In this document: piece by piece, positions 8,846 through 16,427 of the stretch
Layout of the letters: each line of letters starts with the position of its first letter
How positions within the stretch are numbered: position 1 is the first letter of the stretch
NCBI GenBank assembly: GCA_030057915.1
Contig: JASGUC010000035.1
Span: 1-59,982 of the forward strand
Direction: 5' to 3'
Length of the DNA stretch: 59,982 nt
Origin: Pseudomonadota bacterium
GTDB taxonomy: Bacteria > Desulfobacterota > Syntrophia > Syntrophales > UBA8958
Translations under genes and position numbers: made by a program
The notes under the pieces: generated by a model
Databases searched by the model: none
What the model saw: the letters and a program-made list of their open reading frames with translations, nothing else
What the model was told of the DNA's origin: nothing

Positions 8846-9721
8846 ATGACGGCAAACAAATGGATATGGGTCGATGCGGCGGCGAAACGCGACGACGCGG
8901 CGCGGGAAATAAGTCGGGCGCCGGTGATCGGCCTGGACACGGAATACGATTCCTTCCGGTACTTTCGGGAGAGACTCTGCCTCCTCCAGGTAAATTCCGG
9001 GGAGAAGAGCTACGTTTTCGACCCCTTGGACTCCCTGGACTTCTCCTTTCTGGGCGATGTTTTTTACCACCCCGACAAGGTGAAGGTAATCCACGCCGGC
9101 GACAACGACATCCGGATCCTCAAGCGCGATTACGGCTTTTCTTTCCGGAATGTCTTCGACACCCATCGGGCCGCCGCCCTCCTGGGCCGGAAGGAACTCT
9201 CCCTGGCCGCCCTGATCCGTCATTATTTCCAGGCCGGTTTCGAGAAGCAGAAGAAACTGCAACGTTCCCGCTGGGAGAATCGCCCCTTGTCCGAAAAACA
9301 GCTTCGCTACGCCGTGCAGGACACCTTTTACCTCATCGGCCTTTACGTCAAACTGCGGGAAGAGCTGGCGCGGGCCGGGCTGCTTGACGCCGCCGCCGCC
9401 ATCTTCGCGGAGATCGCGGCGGTGACGTGGCAGGAAAAAACCATGAACAATCTGGGACACCGCCACATCCACGGGTATGACAGCCTGTCGCCGGCGGAGC
9501 AGGAACGGCTGAAATGCCTATACCGCTGGCGCTTCCATAAGGCGAAAAGCAGCAACCGGGCCGTCTTCATGGTCTGCACCGATCAGGAACTCCTCAGGCT
9601 CGCCCAGGCCTCCCCCCCTTCATCCCTGGACGATCTCGTCGCCTGCGGCCTATCCCGGAGCAAGGTCCAGCGGTATGGGAGCGAATTTCTTGACATCCTC
9701 AACTTAACGATTGCAGAATGA
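8846..9721 (+). CDS. rnd: Ribonuclease D-like 3'-5' exonuclease with HRDC domain
   Basis: The 291-residue protein has a DEDDy exonuclease domain (about 1-180): Exo I GLDTEYDSF, Exo II HAGDNDIRIL, Exo III YAVQDTFYL. An HRDC-type helical domain follows (about 205-285, LKCLYRWRFHKAKSSNRAVFMV..LLRLA). RNase D trims 3' ends of tRNA precursors and other structured RNAs. The DEDD acids needed for two-metal catalysis appear intact. It is shorter than E. coli RNase D (about 375 residues) because only one HRDC unit is present. Start supported by CCCGGAGG nine bases upstream. Confidence 0.85.
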   Translation: MTANKWIWVDAAAKRDDAAREISRAPVIGLDTEYDSFRYFRERLCLLQVNSGEKSYVFDPLDSLDFSFLGDVFYHPDKVKVIHAGDNDIRILKRDYGFSFRNVFDTHRAAALLGRKELSLAALIRHYFQAGFEKQKKLQRSRWENRPLSEKQLRYAVQDTFYLIGLYVKLREELARAGLLDAAAAIFAEIAAVTWQEKTMNNLGHRHIHGYDSLSPAEQERLKCLYRWRFHKAKSSNRAVFMVCTDQELLRLAQASPPSSLDDLVACGLSRSKVQRYGSEFLDILNLTIAE

Positions 9722-9790
9722 GGCGACTTTGTGTATTGTTACCGTCGTATCCGGATTAAACCAATTAACTACAACAAGGAGGAAAGATCT

Positions 9791-10942
9791 ATGAAAAGGG
9801 CGGCTTACGTTTTATTCTTGCTGGCGGCGCTTTGCCTGGCATTCACGGGCTGCGCAACAAAAAAGGCCTATGCGCCTCTGGACCTCAACGCGGAATTGCA
9901 GTCGGGAAAATTGGCGCAGAAAACGAACAACTTCGTAGTCCTTCTGGATCATTCGTCTTCCATGAACGATCCCTATAAAGGCGTTGCCCGTCACGACATC
10001 GCCCAGGACGTTACCAACAAACTAATTCAGACCATCCCCAACATCCCCCTCACCGCGGGGCTGAGGACCTTCTGGGCCGACAAGACCAAGCGCCTCTATG
10101 GGATGGCGCCCCTGCACAAGGAAAACTTCATAAGCCGGGTGGACACCGTGGAATGGGGAAGCGGACAGACGCCCATGGGGCGTGCGCTGACCGCCGCGGG
10201 GGATGAGGATCTCAAGGGGCTGCCGGGCAAATCGGCGATCATCCTGGTGAGCGACTTCGAACACATCGAGAACGTGGACGACCTCCGGCCCCAAAACGTC
10301 ATGGCCGCCATCAAGAAGCTCAAGGCGGATTACGGCGACCGGGTGTGCATCTATACGATCCATGTTGACAACTGCGCCAAGGGCAATATCCTCGCCGGCA
10401 ACATCGTCAAGGAAGCCGGCTGCGGAGAGACGGCGCTCGCCGAAAACCTCCAGGATCCCGAGGCCATGAAAGAATTCGTGAAGCGGATATTCCTTGAGGC
10501 GGTCCCGGAGAAGGCCGCGGCAGCGCCTCTGCAGGAGCAGGCCCGACCGGCGACGGAGGCGGCGGCGGCAGCGGCGGCGGCAGCCCCCGGGGTTGCGGCG
10601 GCCTTCGAACTGGCCAATATCCACTTCGATTTCGACAAATCGTCGCTCCGTCCCGGGGACCGCAAGATCCTCAAGGGACACGCCGAGTGGCTCCTGAACA
10701 ATAAGGACGTCAACATAATCGTCGAAGGTCACTGCGACGAACGCGGGACGACGGAATACAACCTTGCCCTCGGCGAACGCCGGGCCACGGAAACGAAGAA
10801 ATACCTGGTCGAGCTGGGCGTTCCGGAAGGCCGGATCAAGACCATCAGCTACGGCGAGGAGCGGCCCCTGGATCCCGGGCATACCGAGGAGGCCTGGGCC
10901 AAAAACCGTCGGGCGCAGTTCGTCCTAAACAAGAATCCGTAA
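9791..10942 (+). CDS. Lipoprotein with VWA domain fused to an OmpA/Pal peptidoglycan-binding domain
   Basis: The 383-residue protein starts at the ATG at 9791 behind a strong AAGGAGG. It has a lipoprotein signal (LAFTGC, acylated Cys21). A von Willebrand A domain follows (about 50-230) whose MIDAS begins FVVLLDHSSSM. After an Ala-rich linker (about 255-275) comes an OmpA-like domain (about 280-383) with IHFDFDKSSLRPGD, EGHCDERGTTEYN and LGERRA, very close to Pal. The last part should bind peptidoglycan while the N-terminus is lipid-anchored; the VWA domain suggests a metal-dependent protein contact. The exact partner is unknown. It is monocistronic, closed by a strong terminator. Confidence 0.88.
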   Translation: MKRAAYVLFLLAALCLAFTGCATKKAYAPLDLNAELQSGKLAQKTNNFVVLLDHSSSMNDPYKGVARHDIAQDVTNKLIQTIPNIPLTAGLRTFWADKTKRLYGMAPLHKENFISRVDTVEWGSGQTPMGRALTAAGDEDLKGLPGKSAIILVSDFEHIENVDDLRPQNVMAAIKKLKADYGDRVCIYTIHVDNCAKGNILAGNIVKEAGCGETALAENLQDPEAMKEFVKRIFLEAVPEKAAAAPLQEQARPATEAAAAAAAAAPGVAAAFELANIHFDFDKSSLRPGDRKILKGHAEWLLNNKDVNIIVEGHCDERGTTEYNLALGERRATETKKYLVELGVPEGRIKTISYGEERPLDPGHTEEAWAKNRRAQFVLNKNP

Positions 10943-10976
10943 CCGCGACACCAAGATTAATCGTTAGCCGCATCTC

Positions 10977-11020
10977 AAGGCCTTTCCCGGTTGCCACGGG
11001 CCGGGAAAGGCCTTTTTCTT
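10977..11020 (+). terminator. Rho-independent terminator of the VWA-OmpA gene
   Basis: A perfect 14-bp stem (AAGGCCTTTCCCGG with its complement at 11001-11014) encloses a 10-nt loop and runs into CTTTTTCTT. It lies about 35 bp after the stop codon. Confidence 0.92.
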
Positions 11021-11021
11021 C

Positions 11022-11153
11022 GAGACCTTTGAAAAACGCCGCCTCGGACTCCCCATCGTCATGCCGACTGAAGCAACCCGCGGTGTTTTCAAGGAATTCC
11101 GGGCCCCCAAATTTTGCCGGGACGACAGGAAGGCATGGATATTCAGAATTCTC
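11022..11153. mobile_element. Family A MITE-like element (copy 5, right end decayed)
   Basis: The left end GAGACCTTTGAAAAACG is typical; the right end has drifted to ATATTCAGAATTCTC. It abuts the preceding terminator. No clear target duplication (TCTTC and GTTTC). Confidence 0.7.
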
Positions 11154-11559
11154 GTTTCCCGCCGCTCTTTACAGACGGCCCTTTTTCTGGTAGCTTCCTT
11201 CTCCGCCGGGGGGCGGCGGAGCCTGGCGTCCTAGCGCCGCCGTCCCCCGGCGCGCTCGAAGGCGCTTTCCACCTCTCGCTGCCATGCTGGACCGTCTCTT
11301 CCCCTGTCGCTGTCGCTAAAATCGGAAACCGAAGCGCGCATTCAAGCCTCCCATGCCTGGGACGGTCCAGGTCTGGCGAAGAGGACGGACAGGCCATTGC
11401 CGGCGTCGCCCATAAACGTCGCATCGCCGTGAAACGCCGGAAGTTGCCGGGATAAATCGCTCCGGAGAAAACGAAAATCATGTCCTTTCGCCTGGCCCCG
11501 AAAGCGCCCTGCCCCAGGATCCCCGGGGCGGACCGGGCATCCCGGGGACGCCGCCCCTG
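11154..11559. other. Intergenic stretch without a recognisable gene
   Basis: About 400 bp precede the glycosylglycerate cluster. CTGGACCGTC near 11287 pairs with GACGGTCCAG near 11361, about 65 nt apart, so the transcript could fold. No convincing promoter box or coding frame was found. Confidence 0.4.
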
Positions 11560-12432
11560 ATGTCCCCGCCGGCCATCCCCAGAGGACCGGCGGTCGTCTT
11601 CACCGATCTCGACGGGTCCCTGCTGGATCACCACGGCTATTCCCACGCCGGGGCCGCCCCAACCCTGGCCCGGATCCGGGAGAAAGGGACGCCGTTGATC
11701 CTCGTGACGAGCAAGACCCGGTCGGAGGTGGAGGAGATCCGGCGGGAACTCGGCAACGCCGACCCCTTCATCGTGGAAAACGGCGGGGCGGCCTATTTCC
11801 CCCGGAGCGGCCCCTATCGTTGCCTTGCAGCGGGGGAGGAGACGGGGGCCTACCGGCGGATCGCGTTCGGTAGAAGCTACGGGGAGATCAGGGCTTTTCT
11901 CTGCTCCTTGGGACGCCAGGAGAACAGGGCGGCGACGATAAGGGGGTTTGGCGACATGGATGTGGAGGAGATCATGGCTCTCACCGGCCTTGACGCGGCC
12001 CGCGCCGGGATGGCCCAACGGCGGGAATTCAGCGAGCCGTTCCTGATCGCCGGGGAAAGCGACGCCGCGGCGGCGGCCTGCCTCCGGAAGCTGGCGGCGG
12101 CGGCCCGACGCCGGGGCTTCACGATAACCCGGGGTGGGAGATTCCATCATCTCCTGGGGGCAGGGCAGAACAAGGGCCGGGCCGTGGCCGCCGCGGCGAG
12201 AATCATGCAAGGCCTCGCCGGCGGGGAGATAACGACCGTCGGCGTCGGGGACAGCGAAAACGATTTGACGATGCTGGCCGTGGTGGACATCCCCGTCCTC
12301 ATCCCTCGCCCGTGCCGGGGTTTTCCCGCCGGGGCGCCGGCGGGGACCATCCGGGCGACGCGGCCGGGAAGCGAAGGGTGGAACGAAGCGATAGGAAAGG
12401 TACTGGATGGACTTACGGGCGCGGGCGGTTGA
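11560..12432 (+). CDS. HAD-family mannosyl/glucosyl-3-phosphoglycerate phosphatase
   Basis: The 290-residue protein resembles mannosyl-3-phosphoglycerate phosphatase of the Cof/MPGP branch of the HAD superfamily. Motif I is FTDLDGSLLD with the nucleophile Asp near residue 16, motif II is LVTSKT, FIVENGGAAYF is the family-typical segment, and motif IV is VGDSENDLTML near the C-terminus. These enzymes remove the 3-phosphate from phosphorylated glycosylglycerates. It overlaps the glycerate kinase by 26 bp and shares a tight cluster with two glycosyltransferases, which supports a compatible-solute role. Whether the sugar is mannose or glucose cannot be read from this gene. No good Shine-Dalgarno is seen at the ATG used. 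Confidence 0.8.
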   Translation: MSPPAIPRGPAVVFTDLDGSLLDHHGYSHAGAAPTLARIREKGTPLILVTSKTRSEVEEIRRELGNADPFIVENGGAAYFPRSGPYRCLAAGEETGAYRRIAFGRSYGEIRAFLCSLGRQENRAATIRGFGDMDVEEIMALTGLDAARAGMAQRREFSEPFLIAGESDAAAAACLRKLAAAARRRGFTITRGGRFHHLLGAGQNKGRAVAAAARIMQGLAGGEITTVGVGDSENDLTMLAVVDIPVLIPRPCRGFPAGAPAGTIRATRPGSEGWNEAIGKVLDGLTGAGG

Positions 12433-13717
12433 CATATTTCGGGACGCGGTGGCATCCATTCTTCCGGAACGGCTGCTGGCGGGGGTCATTCAGGCAGACC
12501 CGGAGGGGCTCCGCATCGGCCGCCGCCGCTACCCCTGGCCGGCAGGGCGGAAACTCTGGCTTCTGGGGAGCGGCAAGGCCTCCCTGACCATGGCCCGGGC
12601 CGCCCTGGAGATCCTGGGCCGGGAACGGGTGGCCGGGGGCCTCGTCATCTCCAGTTATGACGACGGCGCCCTCGGGGAGCTGCCGGTGGCCGTGGGTTCC
12701 CATCCCCTCCCGGACGAACGGAGCCTGGCGGCCACGGAACGACTCATGGAACTCATGGGCGCCCTCTCGCGGGAGGACCTGTTCGTCTATTTCCTCTCCG
12801 GGGGGTCCTCCGCCCTCCTGGAAAAACCGCTCCCCCCCATTACGCTCAACGACCTCCGGGAGACCCATGGGCTGCTCATGACCCGAAGCATCCCCATCGA
12901 GGAGATGAATGTGGTGCGTAAGCATCTGTCCATGGTCAAGGGCGGCCGGCTCGCGGCCCGGACCAAGGCCCGAGGGGCGGTGCTGGTCATGTCCGACGTG
13001 ATCGGCGACGACCTGGAGGCCATCGGCTCCGCCCCCCTGTACCGCGACCGGTCCACGTACCGGGAGGCGCGCCGCATCCTGGACTACCACGGCCTCTGGC
13101 CCCTCCTGCCCGCCTCGGTCCGCGGGGTGGTGGAGGCGGGCGACGACGGCACGCTGCCGGAAACCCCGAAAGAGGCGCCGCGACGCATCGCCCACCACGT
13201 CATCGCCGGCAACGCCCGCCTGCTGCGCCAGGCCCAACTGCGGGCGGCGGCCCTGGGCATGGAGGCGCGAATCGTAACCTCGTCCCTCCGCGGCGAGGCC
13301 CGGGAGGTCGCCAAGGTCATCATGGCCGTGGGGGAAGAGGCGCGGAAGCGGCGGCGATCCAGCAGGCCCCTGTGCCTTCTCTGGGGCGGCGAGACCACCG
13401 TGACCCTCCGGGGCCGGGGCCGGGGGGGGAGAAATCAGGAGCTATGCCTGGCGTTCCTCCGGGAACTCCGCTCCCGGCGGGGCTTATGCCTCCTGAGCGC
13501 CGGGACGGACGGCATCGACGGCAACTCCGACGCCGCCGGCGCCGTAGTGGACGCCGCCAGCCATCATGCCGCCGTCCAGCGGGGATTGTCACTGGAAGAT
13601 TATCTGCAGGACAACAACGCCAACGAGTTTTTCCGACAGACCGGCGATCTCGTCGTCACCGGTCCCACGGGAGTCAATGTCATGGACTTGACCCTGCTGT
13701 TGGCAACAAAGGAGTGA
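12407..13717 (+). CDS. Glycerate 2-kinase (GckA/TtuD family, MOFRL domain)
   Basis: The 436-residue protein has the full glycerate-2-kinase architecture: an N-terminal DUF4147-type domain (GSGKASLTMARAAL, YFLSGGSSALLEKP, EEMNVVRKHLSMVKGGRLA) and a C-terminal MOFRL domain (LWGGETTVTLRGRGRGGRNQELCLAF..SAGTDGIDGNSDAAGAV). The family phosphorylates D-glycerate at C2 with ATP. Placed between a glycosyl-phosphoglycerate phosphatase and two glycosyltransferases, it may feed or salvage glycerate for the solute pathway. Its start lies within the end of the phosphatase gene, suggesting translational coupling. Confidence 0.88.
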   Translation: MDLRARAVDIFRDAVASILPERLLAGVIQADPEGLRIGRRRYPWPAGRKLWLLGSGKASLTMARAALEILGRERVAGGLVISSYDDGALGELPVAVGSHPLPDERSLAATERLMELMGALSREDLFVYFLSGGSSALLEKPLPPITLNDLRETHGLLMTRSIPIEEMNVVRKHLSMVKGGRLAARTKARGAVLVMSDVIGDDLEAIGSAPLYRDRSTYREARRILDYHGLWPLLPASVRGVVEAGDDGTLPETPKEAPRRIAHHVIAGNARLLRQAQLRAAALGMEARIVTSSLRGEAREVAKVIMAVGEEARKRRRSSRPLCLLWGGETTVTLRGRGRGGRNQELCLAFLRELRSRRGLCLLSAGTDGIDGNSDAAGAVVDAASHHAAVQRGLSLEDYLQDNNANEFFRQTGDLVVTGPTGVNVMDLTLLLATKE

Positions 13718-13722
13718 CCTCA

Positions 13723-14976
13723 ATGGAACCGATGCGATTCACCACCACCCTCCGGGAACATGTGCGCCGGAAGATCGAACTCCTCCGGGAAACGGATATC
13801 GTTGTGGGCGTGCCCGCCTACTACAGCGCCCCCTATATCGTCCATGTCATTCAGACCATCATCAAGGGACTCAACGAGCACTATCCCGGACAGCGGGCGC
13901 TGGTCATGGTCTCCGACGGCGGCTCCACGGACGACACCCGGGAAGTGGCCAATCTGGTCGCCGTCGATTCCTTCCATATCAACAAGATCGTCACCATCTA
14001 CCGGGGCATGCCCGGCAAGGGCACGGGGCTCAAGGCGATCTTCGAGACCGCCGATTTCCTCAAGGCCAAGGCGGTGGCCGTCTTCGATTCCGATCTCATC
14101 TCCATAACCCCGGAATGGATAAAGAACATCCTGGCGCCCATCTTTGAGGGTTACGACTATGTGACCCCGGACTACCGGCGCTATAAGCTCGACGGCACCA
14201 TCACCAATACCATCGCCTACAACCTTACCCGGGCCCTCTACGGCTGCCGGATCCGCCAGCCCATCGGCGGCGACTTCGGCATCTCCGCGCCGCTTGTCCA
14301 TCGCTATCTCCAGGAGGAGGTCTGGGAAACCGACGTGGCCCGCTTCGGCATCGACATCTGGATGACCACCACGGCCATCGTGGGGGGCTACCGGATCTGC
14401 CAGGCGAGGCTGGGCGCCAAGATCCACGGGGAAAAGGATCCCACCGCCGATCTGGGTCCCATGTTCCGCCAGGTCGTGGGCACCACGTTCCAGTTGATGG
14501 GTCAAAACGAGCGATATTGGCAGAGCGTCACGGGCTCCCAGCCCGTTCCCAGCTTCGGGCAGTACCGGGGCGCCGAGCCGAAGGAATTTGTCATCGATCA
14601 TGACGCCCTGATCGATTATTTCCGCACCGGCTACCGGAATTTCCGGGGTGTCTGGCGAAACGTCATCACGGAGGGGGATTACGAAATAGTCCGGCGCCTG
14701 GTCCGCAACGGCGTCCGGGACAGGTTCCGGATGCCCATCGAAACCTGGGTTCGGATGGTATATTGCTACGCCGGGGCCTTTCACGCCACGCCCCGCCAGC
14801 GCTTCAAGCTTCTGGACACCCTGATTCCCCTGTACTACGGACGGGTCGCCTCGCTGGTAAACGAACTCAAGGACAAGGACGGCGACGCCGCGGAGGAACA
14901 TTTTGAAACCCAGGCCTTCATGTTCGAGACCCTTAAAGATCACCTGCGGGCCGTTTGGGCGGGAAAGGAGGATTGA
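13723..14976 (+). CDS. Glycosyltransferase, glucosyl-/mannosylglucosyl-phosphoglycerate synthase-like
   Basis: The protein has 417 residues from an ATG preceded by AAAGGAG. The GT-A fold is shown by IVVGVPAYYSAPYIVHVIQTI, MVSDGGSTDDTREVA and the DXD-type motif VFDSDLI, followed by an acceptor-side GGDFGISAPLVHRY block. Such retaining enzymes move a sugar from a nucleotide donor to 3-phosphoglycerate or a phosphorylated glycosylglycerate. It starts six bases after the glycerate kinase stop, and the next gene is a second, diverged glycosyltransferase. One could make glucosyl-3-phosphoglycerate and the other extend it, as in organisms that make mannosylglucosylglycerate; which does which is not visible. 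Confidence 0.75.
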   Translation: MEPMRFTTTLREHVRRKIELLRETDIVVGVPAYYSAPYIVHVIQTIIKGLNEHYPGQRALVMVSDGGSTDDTREVANLVAVDSFHINKIVTIYRGMPGKGTGLKAIFETADFLKAKAVAVFDSDLISITPEWIKNILAPIFEGYDYVTPDYRRYKLDGTITNTIAYNLTRALYGCRIRQPIGGDFGISAPLVHRYLQEEVWETDVARFGIDIWMTTTAIVGGYRICQARLGAKIHGEKDPTADLGPMFRQVVGTTFQLMGQNERYWQSVTGSQPVPSFGQYRGAEPKEFVIDHDALIDYFRTGYRNFRGVWRNVITEGDYEIVRRLVRNGVRDRFRMPIETWVRMVYCYAGAFHATPRQRFKLLDTLIPLYYGRVASLVNELKDKDGDAAEEHFETQAFMFETLKDHLRAVWAGKED

Positions 14977-14977
14977 A

Positions 14978-16186
14978 ATGGCCGATTTCTGGCAACACGG
15001 CATGATCACCACCCTGCAGAAACTCAAGGATCGCCCCGTTACGGCGATCGAAGAGGAGTTGCGCATCATCGCCCGGCGAAGGAACATGACCCTGCTGCTG
15101 CCGGCCCTCTATTCGGAATTCGAAACGCCGGCCATTCCCAGGATCATAGCCGAATTGAAGAAGGTCAACTATCTTTACCAAATCGTCCTCTCCCTCGACC
15201 GGGCGGACCGGGAGCAGTTCCAGCGGATCCGGGAAATCATGGCCGCCCTGCCCACGGCCACCAGGGTCGTCTGGCACGACGGGCCCCGGATGCAAAAGCT
15301 CTACCAGCTCCTCAGGGAGAACGACTTCAGCCTCGACAGGCCCGGCAAGGGAAGATCCGTCTGGATGACCATGGGCTATATTCTCGCCGACCGCTCCGTT
15401 TACGCCATCGCCCTGCACGACAGCGACATCGTCAACTACGAGCGGGAGATCCTGGCCCGTCTCCTGTATCCCGTGGCCCACCCGGCCATAAGCCTGGAAT
15501 TCAGCAAGGGCTATTACGCCCGGGTGACGGACCGCCTATACGGCCGGGTGGTCAGGTTGTTCTATACGCCCCTGATCCGAACGCTGCGCCGGATCCTGGG
15601 CGTCAACCCCTTTCTGTCCTACCTGGATAACTTCCGCTACGCCCTCTCGGGCGAATTCGCCCTCATCGGCACCCTGGCCCGGGACCTGCGGATATCCCCG
15701 ACCTGGGGGCTGGAGGTATCACTGCTGAGCGAGGTTTACCAGCGCACCTCGGCAAACCGCATCTGCCAGGTGGAAGTCATCGAATCCTACGAGCACAAGC
15801 ACCAGCTCCTGGACAAGGACAAACCCGACCAGGGCCTGATCAGGATGGCCACCGAGATCGCCCAGACCCTCTTCCGGGTCCTTTCCCAGGACGGGGTGGT
15901 GATGAGCGAGGCCTTCTACCGCACCCTGCTGACGGCCTATATCCAGGAATCGCGGACCGCCATCGAAAAGTACCACGCCCTGACCCTCTTAAACGGCATC
16001 CACTATGACCGGCACAGCGAGATCGAAGCGGTCGAGGCCTTCGTCGGCTCCCTCCGGACGGCCATCGACGAATTCATATGCGATCCCGTGGGGGTTCCCA
16101 TGCTTCCCGCCTGGGTCCGGGTGGAGGCGGCCTTGCCGGATTTCTCCGACCGGCTCCAGGAGGCCGTGGAAGCGGACAATCAGTAA
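14978..16186 (+). CDS. Glucosyl-3-phosphoglycerate synthase-like glycosyltransferase
   Basis: The protein has 402 residues from an ATG with GGAAAGGAGG just upstream; the start lies one base after the previous stop. The N-terminus (MTLLLPALYSEFETPAIPRIIAELKKV) and the donor-binding ALHDSDIVNYEREIL match GT81-like GpgS proteins of thermophiles and cyanobacteria. Later conserved parts include LSGEFALIG and WGLEVSLLSEVY, where GpgS enzymes contact the acceptor. The probable reaction is NDP-glucose plus 3-phosphoglycerate giving glucosyl-3-phosphoglycerate, which the phosphatase of this cluster would finish. I am fairly sure of the family, less of the donor. Confidence 0.75.
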   Translation: MADFWQHGMITTLQKLKDRPVTAIEEELRIIARRRNMTLLLPALYSEFETPAIPRIIAELKKVNYLYQIVLSLDRADREQFQRIREIMAALPTATRVVWHDGPRMQKLYQLLRENDFSLDRPGKGRSVWMTMGYILADRSVYAIALHDSDIVNYEREILARLLYPVAHPAISLEFSKGYYARVTDRLYGRVVRLFYTPLIRTLRRILGVNPFLSYLDNFRYALSGEFALIGTLARDLRISPTWGLEVSLLSEVYQRTSANRICQVEVIESYEHKHQLLDKDKPDQGLIRMATEIAQTLFRVLSQDGVVMSEAFYRTLLTAYIQESRTAIEKYHALTLLNGIHYDRHSEIEAVEAFVGSLRTAIDEFICDPVGVPMLPAWVRVEAALPDFSDRLQEAVEADNQ

Positions 16187-16187
16187 G

Positions 16188-16317
16188 TCCTTAGAAAACC
16201 AACATCTTTCCTTAATCCCGGCCAGGGCCGGGGCCCAAAACGCCTTGGAAACACCGCATCCCGGCCCGCCGCCGGCACGACGACCGGGAATCCGAGGCGG
16301 CGTTTTTCAAAGGTCGC
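16188..16317. mobile_element. Family A MITE-like element (copy 6, left end decayed)
   Basis: It begins almost at the stop codon of the last glycosyltransferase. The left end is weak (CCTTAGAAAACC), but the interior GCCAGGGCCGGGGCCC..GAAACACCGCATC and the right end GCGTTTTTCAAAGGTCGC are typical. Confidence 0.65.
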
Positions 16318-16427
16318 ACGGTGGATCGCGGCGCGGCGCCGGCCGGGCATCCCGCCGGCGGGCCGGGGGGCTTGCTTTATAAACCGTTCCCGATTATGAA
16401 AGGGGGCACAACACTCAAGGAGCGCAA

